The notes beneath the pieces were generated by a model that saw only the letters and a list, made by a program, of their open reading frames with translations, was not told where the DNA came from and did not search any database. Both the position numbers and the translations under genes were made by a program. This document shows positions 31,081 through 39,436 of a stretch of 64,000 nt of DNA, piece by piece. Positions within the stretch are counted from its first letter, which is position 1, and each line of letters opens with the position of its first letter. Origin of the DNA: Nonomuraea sediminis (GTDB taxonomy: Bacteria; Actinomycetota; Actinomycetes; Streptosporangiales; Streptosporangiaceae); the NCBI RefSeq assembly GCF_018531495.1, contig NZ_JAHDTI010000001.1, forward strand, positions 1,364,001 through 1,428,000, read 5' to 3'.

Positions 31081-31407
31081 CCGAGCGGCCCTGACGCCGG
31101 AGTACGCGCCACCCGCGACCGCATCTGGCGCCACCAGGCCCGGATCCACCGTGGTTTCGACCGCCAACGCTGGTGTGACCGGGCTTGTCCGCACCCTCGT
31201 GTGGAGCTCGCGCCCATCCGGGTCAACGCGGTCCACCCCGGCGTCATCGGTGAGAGCCCCTCCTGGCGCGACAAAGACCTGACCACCGTCATCGCCCGCA
31301 CACTGACCAGGCGGCTCGCGACGATGCGCGACATCGTCGCCGCCGTCGCATTCCTGCTGCGCAACCGCTCGGTCCACGGCATCGACTGCGGCTGGCAACT
31401 CGTCTGA
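31081..31407 (+). pseudogene. SDR remnant (C-terminal part, frameshifted)
   Basis: The last 70 residues match an SDR C-terminus (VELAPIRVNAVHPGVIGESP through HGIDCGWQLV). The preceding active-site helix (STANAGVTGLVRTLV) is in another frame, and the cofactor domain is absent. It is a decayed gene between the SDR and AAA genes. Confidence 0.68.
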
Positions 31408-31446
31408 CACAGGGCGGTCCATAACGCCGACGGGTCCTCCCTGGCA

Positions 31447-31469
31447 TGCCGTACGGTGATCAATGGCCC
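31447..31469 (+). repeat. 23-nt sequence shared with 21864-21886
   Basis: The two sites read TGCCGTAC-N-GTGATCAATGGCCC (N is G here and T there), a 22 of 23 match in the same orientation. This copy lies just ahead of the AAA ATPase start. It may be a promoter element or the leftover edge of a mobile element. Confidence 0.55.
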
Positions 31470-31491
31470 AACCGTTTCGATTGTGGGTGAT

Positions 31492-32700
31492 ATGGAAAAC
31501 ACTGGATTGCCTGCCGTGGTGCGGAGTCTCCTCGCGGCGGTGGAGGACCGCCCAGATGACGTGGCTCTCCGCGTTCATGTCGCTGGACTGCTCGTCACCC
31601 TGGGGGATCCGGCGGCCGCGTTAGCACACTGCGCCGCCGCGCTCGAGCGCGATCCCGGCAATGCCGAGGCACTCACCGTCCTCTCCAAAGCGACGAACCA
31701 GCTGCGGGGAGCACCGGCGGAGGGCGCCCCGAGCCAGTTCGACTGGAGCGCTGCGGAGAACGAGATGGCGGCCATCGTCCAGCCCGCGCTGGTCGAAGAC
31801 CCCGCACCCCACCCGGACGACGACACGGTGGAGCCTCCCGGCCTGACACTGTCAGACGTCGGCGGGCTTGAAGAGGTGAAGCGGCGTCTGGATGCGGCGT
31901 TCCTGGTTCCCATGCGCAACCCGGAGATGCGCCGCCTTTACGGCCGGAGCCTGCCTGGCGGTCTCCTGTTGTACGGTCCCCCAGGCTGCGGCAAGAGTTT
32001 CCTCGCTCGTGCGATCGCCGGCGAGCTGGGTGCTCGTTTCTTCACGGTGTCGCTGTCCGACATCCTGGACGTCTGGGTCGGTTCCAGCGAACGCAACCTC
32101 CACGAGATGTTCGAGATCGCGCGCCGTAACGCACCGTGCGTGTTGTTCTTCGACGAGATCGACGCGCTCGGGCAGAAGCGCGTGCATCTGCGGACGAGCA
32201 CCGCGATGCGCGGTACGGTGAACCAGCTGCTGACCGAGCTGGATTCGGTGAAGAGCGCCAACGACGGCGTCTTCGTGCTGGGCGCGACCAACCACCCGTG
32301 GGACGTGGACACCGCGTTGCTGCGGCCGGGACGGTTCGACCGCCTGCTGCTGGTGGCCCCGCCCGACGGTCCCGCGCGCGACGCCATCCTGCGGTATCAC
32401 CTTCGTGATCGGCCGCTCGAAGGCATCGAGATCGCGAAACTCGTCCAGCGCAGCGAGCATTTCTCCGGCGCCGACCTGGCACACCTGTGTGACACCGCCG
32501 CCGAGCACGCGATGCTGGAGTCGGTCCGCACCCAGCAGGCGCGGCCGATCCGCATGACCGACTTCGACCAGGCGTTCGGCGAGGTGAAACCCTCGATCGG
32601 CCCGTGGCTCCAGGACGCTCGCAACGTGGTGATGTTCGCCGACGCGGCCGGCAAGTTCGACGATCTCCTCGCCTACCTCAGGCAGCGAGGGATGGCATGA
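31492..32700 (+). CDS. TPR-AAA+ ATPase (Cdc48/FtsH-like AAA module)
   Basis: A 402-residue protein from ATG 31492 (a GTG at 31456 is an in-frame alternative). Residues about 1-70 resemble two TPR helices pairs (SLLAAVEDRPDDVALRVHVA, ALAHCAAALERDPGNAEALT). A classical AAA domain follows: Walker A GPPGCGKS, Walker B VLFFDEIDA, and the second region of homology TNHPWDVDTALLRPGRFDR with arginine fingers. It is a protein-remodelling ATPase, soluble, overlapping the next gene by ATGA. The TPR-plus-AAA layout recalls EccA of type VII secretion, though the AAA type is closer to Cdc48. Confidence 0.88.
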   Translation: MENTGLPAVVRSLLAAVEDRPDDVALRVHVAGLLVTLGDPAAALAHCAAALERDPGNAEALTVLSKATNQLRGAPAEGAPSQFDWSAAENEMAAIVQPALVEDPAPHPDDDTVEPPGLTLSDVGGLEEVKRRLDAAFLVPMRNPEMRRLYGRSLPGGLLLYGPPGCGKSFLARAIAGELGARFFTVSLSDILDVWVGSSERNLHEMFEIARRNAPCVLFFDEIDALGQKRVHLRTSTAMRGTVNQLLTELDSVKSANDGVFVLGATNHPWDVDTALLRPGRFDRLLLVAPPDGPARDAILRYHLRDRPLEGIEIAKLVQRSEHFSGADLAHLCDTAAEHAMLESVRTQQARPIRMTDFDQAFGEVKPSIGPWLQDARNVVMFADAAGKFDDLLAYLRQRGMA

Positions 32701-34379
32701 ACGATGGCCAGAAGGCCCTCCTGACCGCCCGCAGCCTCGTCGAAATGGGGCGATGGCGAGACGCGGCACTGGCCTTGGAGCCGGCGCTGGTCTCGGAGGA
32801 GACCGCTTACGATGCGCTCTGCCTTCGCGCTCACTGCCTCCTCAACGCCGGATCCGAGCTGAGTTCCCGGTGGGAGAGGGAAGCCCGCGAGGCGGCGGAG
32901 GCAGCCCTCCGCCTGGACCCTCACAGGTCGTGGGCACATAGGCTGATGGCCTCACTCCTTCTGGGGGATCAGCGGTACGGCGCGGCTCTCCGGGAGGCCG
33001 CGGAGGCGGCGAGGCTGGCTCCGGACGAGGTATGGACGCTTGACCTGCTGGCGAGGTGCCAGCTGGCGGTCTTCAGGGTCGACGAGGCGCAGCGCACGGC
33101 GCAGGCGGCAGTAGAGGCGGACCCGCAGGAACCGATCGCGTACCTCACCCTTGCCGACGTGGCCCGTACCCGCAACGACTGGGCAGCGGCGGAACACGCC
33201 TACCGGAACGGCCTCCGGCTCGATCCAAACCATGAGCGCCTGGCCATGGGACTTGCCGACCTGCTGTTTCTGCTACGTCGTCCTCTCGAGTCGGCGACTG
33301 TCTATCTCGCGGCCGCTCGCATCAATCCGAGAAATGCCGCACTCCGCAAGGCGCTCGGCGAGATCTGGTGGCAACTCGAAGCCCTCAAACACAAGTGGCA
33401 GCTGAACCCCAGATCGATGGACGCCCCAGAGCTCGACCGCCTCGCCGAGCTCATAAGCCCAGCTTGCTCGCCGCCGATCGAGGCGGCTGTCCGCGATCTC
33501 CTGAGCGCCGCCTCAGAGGCTCGCGCCGAGGTGGAGAAGCTGCTCGAGCGAGCCCTCGAGGTGTTCGCCAAAGTCGCCAGATCGCTTGGTGCGAAACTGT
33601 ACAAGAGCGGTGCGTCGCTTAATCCGCTGAAGATATTCGATCATCCCGGGCCGGTGCCCCTACGACCCGTCGAGCGCTTGGATTGGCGCGTTCTGGACAT
33701 GGAAGGCGACCCTGTCCCCGGTGACGTCTCGGGGTTCGGCCTGGTGGTCACCACGTTCAACTTCGAGGCCGAGCGCACGGCCGACTACGCAGGCGACTTC
33801 GATGCGGTGGCCGGCGGGAGCGGAGAGCTACGCGTACAAGACGGCGATGGCTCCGACTTCCATGAGCTCATGGTGGAGATCCGCACCGAAACAACCAGAC
33901 TCGCCACGGCATATAGCGCGGGTGCCGACGCGTTATCGGCATTTGCCGACAGCGTGAGGCTGGCCAGGCAGCAGGCATCCGGTGCGCAGGTCTGGGCTCG
34001 GAACGCGTACCGCCGGCATGAGTGGGCCGTCACAAGCTTCCGCTCCCTTGTGCCTGCGGCGGTTGGGCCGGAAGACGGCGAATGGCGCACCTTGGACGAG
34101 TCCATGGCAGAGGAGCTCACCCGGGACATCTCAGATCCGGACACGAAAGAGCGCGCCATCGACACCGCGCGCGAGGCGCGCGAGTGGGAAAGGGAACGCC
34201 AGGAGGCCATACGTTCCGCGCTCACCGCGGTCAACATCCGCAGCAAGGCCGAAGCCGACTGCGTAGCGGCGATACGCGCCACACTGCCGATTCCTCCGGC
34301 AACCGATCGGCAGCACGACGATTCACCGGCGATCGACAAGGTTCCCGATGCGGCACGAATCTCACACCTGCTCTCGTAG
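32697..34379 (+). CDS. TPR protein with possible type VII secretion-like C-terminal region
   Basis: A 560-residue protein coupled to the AAA ATPase gene. Residues about 1-240 are a TPR array (EAAEAALRLDPHRSWAHRLM, AVEADPQEPIAYLTLADVAR, AYRNGLRLDPNHERLAMGLA). Residues 285-330 are helical. From about 345 the pattern DMEGDPVPGDVSGFGLV, a run of helices, and AYSAGADALSAFADSVRLAR resembles the N-terminal domain of actinobacterial type VII-associated proteins. The C-terminal 100 residues are charged helices (DTAREAREWERERQEAIRSA). The role is unknown; it is likely the client, adaptor or chaperone of the ATPase. Confidence 0.75.
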   Translation: MNDGQKALLTARSLVEMGRWRDAALALEPALVSEETAYDALCLRAHCLLNAGSELSSRWEREAREAAEAALRLDPHRSWAHRLMASLLLGDQRYGAALREAAEAARLAPDEVWTLDLLARCQLAVFRVDEAQRTAQAAVEADPQEPIAYLTLADVARTRNDWAAAEHAYRNGLRLDPNHERLAMGLADLLFLLRRPLESATVYLAAARINPRNAALRKALGEIWWQLEALKHKWQLNPRSMDAPELDRLAELISPACSPPIEAAVRDLLSAASEARAEVEKLLERALEVFAKVARSLGAKLYKSGASLNPLKIFDHPGPVPLRPVERLDWRVLDMEGDPVPGDVSGFGLVVTTFNFEAERTADYAGDFDAVAGGSGELRVQDGDGSDFHELMVEIRTETTRLATAYSAGADALSAFADSVRLARQQASGAQVWARNAYRRHEWAVTSFRSLVPAAVGPEDGEWRTLDESMAEELTRDISDPDTKERAIDTAREAREWERERQEAIRSALTAVNIRSKAEADCVAAIRATLPIPPATDRQHDDSPAIDKVPDAARISHLLS

Positions 34380-34522
34380 CCGCGCCAAACCTGATCACCC
34401 CCCAAGGCGTGCCTCCTGACGCGTCGTCCGACGGCTCGGCATGGTGCTCCGCAAGGCCGGGGACGACCTCCTGCCCGAGCTCGCGCCGCAACACCGCGTC
34501 CGGATCCGGCCTCGTCAAGGAC

Positions 34523-34566
34523 ACTCATAATCCGTGGGTCGTGGGTTCAAGTCCCACCCGCCCTAC
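34523..34566 (+). other. tRNA 3' fragment with CAT anticodon loop (attachment-site-like)
   Basis: The sequence runs from the anticodon loop (ACTCATAATCC) through a perfect T arm (GTGGG-TTCAAGT-CCCAC) to an acceptor 3' strand CCGCCCTA. The 5' half of a tRNA is absent: the preceding bases do not pair with the anticodon stem. Integrases of actinomycete elements commonly leave exactly such a 3' tRNA segment at one border. The full tRNA would read CAU (Met or Ile2). Confidence 0.78.
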
Positions 34567-34629
34567 TCTCATATACCCCGCCCGACCTGCGATTTCTCGG
34601 TTCTCGCGAGCCTCCGACCTCGTTGTCGA

Positions 34630-34680
34630 TCATGGTTGGTTGCTCGGTGGTTGCTCTTGTGTACGGACCGTGTATCGCGG
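34630..34680 (-). pseudogene. Tyrosine-integrase C-terminal tail remnant
   Basis: The reverse strand ends YTVRTQEQPPSNQP then TGA, the kind of tail seen after the last helix of actinomycete tRNA-targeting integrases, and lies about 65 bases from the tRNA fragment. A matching stretch (GGTTGCTCGGTGATTGCTC on the plus strand) recurs at 52779-52797. The catalytic part is gone, replaced by an IS. The assignment rests on context and on the repeat. Confidence 0.45.
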
Positions 34681-34697
34681 TAGATCATTTAGCAGCT

Positions 34698-35828
34698 CTG
34701 CGGCTGCCGAAAATTACATCCATGCAGTTCAAGCTGCATGTGAGTATTCGTGGAGGGCGCCGCCGAGCCGGTCTCGTCGGTGTATGTTCAGGTCGATGAT
34801 TCGCTCGGGATCCGTGATCGGATCCGGGACAGTACGCAGCGGGGCCGCTTGGGCCAGAGCTTGATGGGCTCGGTGCTGGTTGTAGAACTGTTCGTACTCG
34901 CCCAGGGCGTGCCGCAGGTGGCGTTCGTTCCACAGTAAACAACGGTCCAGCAGCTCACGGCGGCACGACTGCACCCACCGCTCCATGATCGAGTTCATCC
35001 GCGGCATCCGGATACCAGTAAGCACCGTCTGGATACCTGCCTCGGCGAGGATCTCGTCCATGACAGCGGGGAACTTCCCATCCCGGTCTCGGATCAGATA
35101 GCGCGCCCGGCAGCCCCCATCCTCCAGATCCATCACCAGATTCTTGATCGCCTGAATGACCCAGCACGCGTTCGGATGCGCGGTGACGCCCAGCACTCGA
35201 ACGCGCCTGCTGGCGTGCTCGATGACCGCCAGGATGTACTGACGGTGCCCATCGAGGGTGACGGCCTCGATGAAATCGCAGGCCAACAGAGCGTCGGCCT
35301 GCGAGCGCAGGAAGTCGGCCCACGTGGTCGACGCCCTCTCGGGTGCCGGATCAAGCCCTTCCTGCTTAAGGATCTCCCAGACCGTCGACGCAGCCACCTT
35401 GATGCCGAGCGTGGTGAGCTCGCCATGCACTCGCCGATATCCCCACGATGGATTCTCGCGAACCAAGCGCAGGATGAGGACACGAATCGACCGCACCGTG
35501 GGCGGGCGACCTCGCCTGTTCGGCCGGCAGGTACGGGCATGACGCCCCTTCGTCAGATCGCGATCCAGCGCAGAACGGTATCCGGGCGGATGAGGAGCCG
35601 CATTCGGCGCAGGACTTCACGAGGCAGTGGTGCCAGGAGCGCGGCGAGAAAGGTCCGGTCCTCAGCAGCGAATCTCACCCGGACGTCGGCACCGAGCTGC
35701 CGTTGAAGAACGTTGATTTGGTGGCGCAGGGCGAGAATCTCGATGTTCTTGTCCCGATCGCCCATGGGCAGCAACCGCAGCGCGGCGAAGGCGTTCGTGA
35801 CGGCGAGATAGGCCAGGCGAAGCAGCAC
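34698..35828 (-). mobile_element. rve-type (IS3/IS481-like) IS with frameshifted transposase
   Basis: The N-terminal piece (35553-35828, LLRLAYLAVTNAFAALRLLP to DTVLRW) and the C-terminal piece (34729-35496, VRSIRVLILRLVRENPSWGY to GGALHEYSHAA) are one transposase of about 365 residues. A single missing base in the TGG-ATCGC stretch near 35570 separates them. The rve catalytic strands are visible (LLACDFIEAVTLDG, RYLIRDRDGKF, MERWVQSCRREL). The left boundary is set at a 29-base segment (34698-34726) that recurs at 52546-52574. Confidence 0.82.
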
Positions 35829-35837
35829 GGCCGATCA

Positions 35838-36164
35838 TCATGCCGCACAGATTGTCATTCCTGGTGACGGAAGATTGCCCAGGCCAGAGAAGAATGCCTG
35901 CACGGCCAGTGACCTGGCCGGATGACATTTTCGGCAGGCGCAAGGTCCAGGTCGATGACCAGCAGGTTGGAGGGGCCGCAAGCAACACCGACGTTGATGG
36001 GCGCACGGCGCCACCAGGCCGCCAGCCGGGCGGGGTGTGTGGTGGCGTTGTGCTCCCAGCGGGTGAAGCCGCGGGCAGGGGTATTTCCCGCCTGGAGTGA
36101 GCGGGAAAACGTGCCAGCCACGCCGGGCGGCGCCGGTGGCGGCGGTGAGCAGGTCGTTCATCAT
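35838..36164 (-). pseudogene. Prim-pol (bifunctional DNA primase/polymerase) N-terminal remnant
   Basis: One frame opens MNDLLTAATGAARRGWHVFP. A shifted frame continues RWEHNATTHPARLAAWWRRA and GVACGPSNLLVIDLDLA, matching the prim-pol N-terminus including the DLD catalytic motif. It is frameshifted near 36080-36100 and cut off at its 3' side by the IS at 35828. Such RepPP-type genes are typical of actinomycete integrative and conjugative elements. Confidence 0.75.
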
Positions 36165-36265
36165 CGCACCTTTCGTTTGCGGAGGTCACAGGCTTGATCG
36201 GGTGGAGATTCCCCCAACTGGCGGCTTGTCGGATGGCCGGTAGGGCCACCAGCTGGGGGGCGGGG

Positions 36266-36832
36266 TCAGGCGGCCTCGTAGGTGACCTGATCGCCGCGAC
36301 AGCTCCAGGGAGAGCACCCGTCAGGTGCGCCTTCCTCGGCGTCGTCGCTCGCGTCGTCGGCCAGGGCGTCGAACAGGTCGATCTGGCGCTGTTTCCATTC
36401 GGCGCGGGTGACTTTGTCGATGGGTGCCTGGTCGAGGGGCAACAGGCTGCGGTGCAGGAACGGCTGTTCTTTGATGCCGCGCAAGGTCATCTCGCGCAGG
36501 CTGCGGTCGAACGCGACCGCGTCGGCCCATTCGTCGGGGTAGTTGTCACGCAGCTCGCGCCACTGGCGGTTGCCGTGGAAGGGGCAGCCGATACAGGCGC
36601 TCTTGGGAGTGTCTGGCCATCCGTGGGTGCGCAGGTAGCGCAGGCAGTCGTTGCGGGTCCAGCCGGGCCGGCCATCGGCGGCGCCGTCCATGTCGAGCAG
36701 CGGGAAGGCGTTGCGCAGGTAGCGCACGTGGGCATCCTTGGCTCGGTGGAACTCATCGCGGCTGATGCCGATCCACTGTTCGGCGAACACGGCGGCGGGC
36801 ACTGGGCGCGGGTGCGGGTAGCCCAGCAGCAT
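36266..36832 (-). pseudogene. PP-loop (PAPS-reductase-like) protein, C-terminal half
   Basis: 188 codons beginning at MLLGYPHPRPVPAAVFAEQW. WIGISRDEFHRAKDAHVRYL, the Cys-containing ACIGCPFHGNRQWRELRDNY, and EQPFLHRSLLPLDQAPI are typical of the C-terminal half of phage/element-borne adenine nucleotide alpha-hydrolase proteins. The N-terminal half is at 37790-38188; about 950 bp of other DNA separate the halves. Confidence 0.78.
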
Positions 36833-36842
36833 CTTCTGCCTG

Positions 36843-37070
36843 ATCGAACGTCAGGTCCGCCACGACCTGACCGCCCAGGGCGCGACCAAGGTCGCAGGGT
36901 TGTACGCCGGTCGCCCCGCCATCCCCACCGGCAAGCTCATCCTCGACGCCCTGGCTGGCATCCGGCTGATCTCGGGCACCGGCCAGTCACCCCCGACCAT
37001 CCCGCAACCCACCGACCTCCAACTCCATCTCCTGGACCTCCTCGACATCGATCCACGAGACCTCCGCTGA
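36843..37070 (+). pseudogene. C-terminal remnant of another transposase
   Basis: 76 codons to a TGA: VRHDLTAQGATKVAGLYAGR, then PTGKLILDALAGIRLI and TIPQPTDLQLHLLDLLDIDP. The style is that of an IS1634/IS1380-like transposase C-terminus, from memory, and the family is uncertain. The N-terminal part is absent. It begins right at the split point of the PP-loop gene. Confidence 0.5.
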
Positions 37071-37121
37071 AGATCACTCAAGTGCGGAAAACTGGGCTGG
37101 CGTGCCACCAGAGGAGGAGAC

Positions 37122-37415
37122 GTGATCAAACCGCTCGTGGTGCTCGACGTCCGCGAACAGGGCCACCTGCTCTTCGCGGCGGCCTTCCATTCGCGCCTGC
37201 TCGACTGGCTCTACGACAACGGGCTCAACCCGTACAGCATCTACCGGCTCGAGGTCTACCTTGTGGACTGCCCGTCAGCACGTGTCTACGAGTACGCCAG
37301 GGACGAAGACGGACGCCTGATAGTCGACCGCGAGCGTGAGGACGTCAGGCGACGGCCGCCGCGCGACGTGGTCCTCTCAAGCCTGCCGCCAGCTCTTCCC
37401 GAGGAGGAGACGTAA
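37122..37415 (+). CDS. Hypothetical protein (97 aa) inside the insertion
   Basis: A GTG start after GAGGAGGAG, a very good ribosome site. The protein (IKPLVVLDVREQGHLLFAAA, LDWLYDNGLNPYSIYRLEVY) has a mixed alpha/beta composition and no recognised motif. It looks like a small phage- or element-type protein. It lies in DNA that interrupts the PP-loop gene. Confidence 0.62.
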   Translation: MIKPLVVLDVREQGHLLFAAAFHSRLLDWLYDNGLNPYSIYRLEVYLVDCPSARVYEYARDEDGRLIVDREREDVRRRPPRDVVLSSLPPALPEEET

Positions 37416-37433
37416 CCCATTCCCGCGTCGCGG

Positions 37434-37619
37434 TCACTGTCCCCGCCGGATTGCCAACCCAATCAGCATCCCGAAACCGACTGAGACGCCGAATCCCACA
37501 ATGAGACCCACCGGGATAGCCACCCACAGCGAGCCGGTTACAGCCCACATCCCATACCCGACCCCCCACATGATGATCAGTCCGATGAACCATAAGACGT
37601 TCCGTAAGCAACCCAGCAT
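37434..37619 (-). CDS. Small two-helix membrane protein (61 aa)
   Basis: MLGCLRNVLWFIGLIIMWGV and SLWVAIPVGLIVGFGVSVGF form two strongly hydrophobic helices, followed by a short basic tail. Composition is clearly membrane-like rather than random. No good ribosome site precedes it. Function unknown. Confidence 0.45.
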   Translation of the reverse strand: MLGCLRNVLWFIGLIIMWGVGYGMWAVTGSLWVAIPVGLIVGFGVSVGFGMLIGLAIRRGQ

Positions 37620-37789
37620 GAGGGAAGAATCTCAAAGACGGATGAACCGTGCTAGCGCTAGCGTCCTTATGGGTTCATGGATCAAGAAACGGGACACGAG
37701 GCCGTCCACATCATGAAGTCATCATTGGACCGGGCACCCCGGCTAACCAGAACACGAACCTAACGAGACACGCCTTTTGCCGCGACAAC

Positions 37790-38188
37790 CTCGGTGCACT
37801 GGCGACGCACCATCGCCGTGCCGGTTCCGTTGCGGTCGCGCACGAATACGGGCATGCGCACGAACGCGCCGGGGGTCAGTGAGTCGGTGCGAAGGTTCCC
37901 GGTGATTCCCGCCGGAGCAGTTTCGGGCACCGTGCCTTCAACGTGACCTGCCCGCACGCGCAGGATGGGGATACCGGCAGGGTGAGCAACCTCGCGTTCG
38001 AGCCGGTCGAGGTGGGCGTAGACGGCTTTGGGCTCCCATCCGGTATCGGCGAAGATGGCGGCGTCGATCTTGGGGAGCCGACCTCGAGCGGACAGCAAGA
38101 GCAAGGTGGTGGACTGCACACCCGCGCCGAGGCTGAGCATGCGAAGGGCGGTAGCGTCTGATGGACAGGTAGAGACGTTCATGATCAA
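37790..38188 (-). pseudogene. PP-loop (PAPS-reductase-like) protein, N-terminal half
   Basis: ALRMLSLGAGVQSTTLLLLS holds the ATP-binding PP-loop, followed by IDAAIFADTGWEPKAVYAHL and the RRQCTE segment where the match stops. The following residues (VVAAKGVSR) are unrelated. Joined to 36266-36832 it would make a complete element-borne PP-loop ATPase of about 320 residues. The function of these proteins in mobile elements is not established. Confidence 0.78.
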
Positions 38189-38283
38189 GGGCCTTCCTGG
38201 TCTGCTGGCTGGTCATGGTGTGGGTCATGCGGCTTGCGCCATCGGGTGGTCCTCGGCGGCGGGCAGGTCGCCCCAGCCGCCCC

Positions 38284-38478
38284 AGCGCGCACGTCGCCTT
38301 CGGGCACGGCATCCACCAATGCCTCGGCCAGCAGCTGGCACGCATGGAGCTCCGCGTCGCCCTGCCGGCCCTCCTGCGCCGCTTTCCCACGCTACGGCTC
38401 GCCGTGCCCTATGAGGAGCTGCGCTACCGCGAGCTAGCACCCGTCAACGGCGTGCTCTCCCTGCCGGTGACCTGGTGA
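38284..38478 (+). pseudogene. Cytochrome P450 C-terminal remnant
   Basis: [20 protein letters not shown] contains the P450 heme-ligand Cys loop (FGxGxHxCLG), followed by the usual C-terminal beta region ([14 protein letters not shown] and a stop). Only about 62 residues remain of about 400; the upstream DNA is unrelated. Confidence 0.85.
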
Positions 38479-38766
38479 TCACCATCGACCGGGAACGGCA
38501 GGCAAGGTCGGCTGCGGTGGTTGCGCGTTTGCGGGCGGGGTAGGGGGCGCGGACCGGCTGCTCGTACCGCTGCCTTTGCCGTCGAAGGCCCCGACGAGCC
38601 GGTGGGTACCTGGCCGAGCCAGGTCGATGGGGTGACCGTCGTACTCCCTGATCGGGGCTCGGGCCGGGCAGGGCCTCCGCCTCGGCAGGAGTACGGGCAG
38701 CGAACAGCCAGAGATTCTCAGCGCCGCGTCCACGCCCAGCAGCCGCGGCGCCTGCCGTCCGGTCAT
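38479..38766 (-). CDS. Uncertain ORF overlapping the end of the membrane-protein gene
   Basis: The ATG at 38766 overlaps the stop at 38763 (ATGA), the only support for it. The sequence (MTGRQAPRLLGVDAALRISG onward) is Pro/Arg-rich in its second half and shows no family. It could be a frameshifted leftover. Confidence 0.25.
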   Translation of the reverse strand: MTGRQAPRLLGVDAALRISGCSLPVLLPRRRPCPARAPIREYDGHPIDLARPGTHRLVGAFDGKGSGTSSRSAPPTPPANAQPPQPTLPAVPGRW

Positions 38767-39116
38767 CGTGACGGCGACGCCGTCTCAGTGCGGCTGACGG
38801 ACCAGGCCCGTGCCAGCTGCACCATGCTCACGCCGAACATCAGCACCCCGAGCGGCACGTGCAGACTCTTCACGTGTGCCATGCCCAGCGCCATCTGGGC
38901 CAGCGTCATCATCAGCATCCCAGCGGCGCGCACGATGGCGCCTATCCGCCGTGACACCAGCGCGGCGATCAGGCACAGCAGGACGGTGACCACGACACCG
39001 GGGGCCGTGGCACGGTGCGCCGTCCAGCCGCCGGGCGAGGCTAGCAGCAGCCCGGCGGTCACCGCCTGGAGCAGCAGGGCAACGGTCTGGGCGGTGACCG
39101 CGATGCGCAAGAACAT
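38763..39116 (-). CDS. Small integral membrane protein (117 aa)
   Basis: Four hydrophobic helices (for example VALLLQAVTAGLLLA, VVVTVLLCLIAALVSRRIGA, HVPLGVLMFGVSMVQLARAW). The size resembles cytochrome-b561-like or DUF-type small membrane proteins, but no heme ligands can be assigned with confidence. It stands 320 bp downstream of the MMPL gene on the same strand. Confidence 0.6.
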   Translation of the reverse strand: MFLRIAVTAQTVALLLQAVTAGLLLASPGGWTAHRATAPGVVVTVLLCLIAALVSRRIGAIVRAAGMLMMTLAQMALGMAHVKSLHVPLGVLMFGVSMVQLARAWSVSRTETASPSR

Positions 39117-39436
39117 GATTCTTCCTTAGCAGGTAGAGGGTCGGGCAACGACGGCGACAGTGACGATGAGGACGAAGGCGCGGTCAGGGTGCGGGACGGC
39201 TCTTGGCTCTGGAAGACCTCGGTGGAGCCGCCAGGGCAGGCCTGGGCCAGCGGCCGCTCACGGTCGGGGCGGGCGGCCTTGCGTACGTTCCGTTCATGCC
39301 GAACGCGCGGGTCACCTCGGCCGGTACGGGAACCCGGAGCGCTGCTGCTCGGGAGCGCGGTCGCCACGGTTCTGGAGTACGAGACCGACGTGCCGCAGTT
39401 CTCGGTAGGTTTCCCGCACGCCGGTTCGGCGAGGGG
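39117..39436. other. 320-bp stretch without recognised genes
   Basis: Only short overlapping frames occur, without ribosome sites or motifs. It lies after the MMPL stop and before the small membrane-protein gene and may hold that gene's promoter. Confidence 0.4.

Larger units (their letters stand above)
34380..34697. other. Element-junction region: att-like tRNA piece and integrase tail
   Basis: No intact gene is present. It holds the tRNA 3' fragment (34523-34566) and the last codons of an integrase-like frame (34630-34680). This is the layout expected where an integrative element joins a tRNA gene. Confidence 0.5.

Noticed and set aside
34523..34566. An intact tRNA gene
   Set aside because: The D arm, the 5' acceptor strand and the 5' side of the anticodon stem are missing or unpaired; only the 3' half fits.
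34523..38188. A complete, mobile AICE
   Set aside because: The integrase, prim-pol and PP-loop genes are all broken, and no FtsK-like transfer gene is present.
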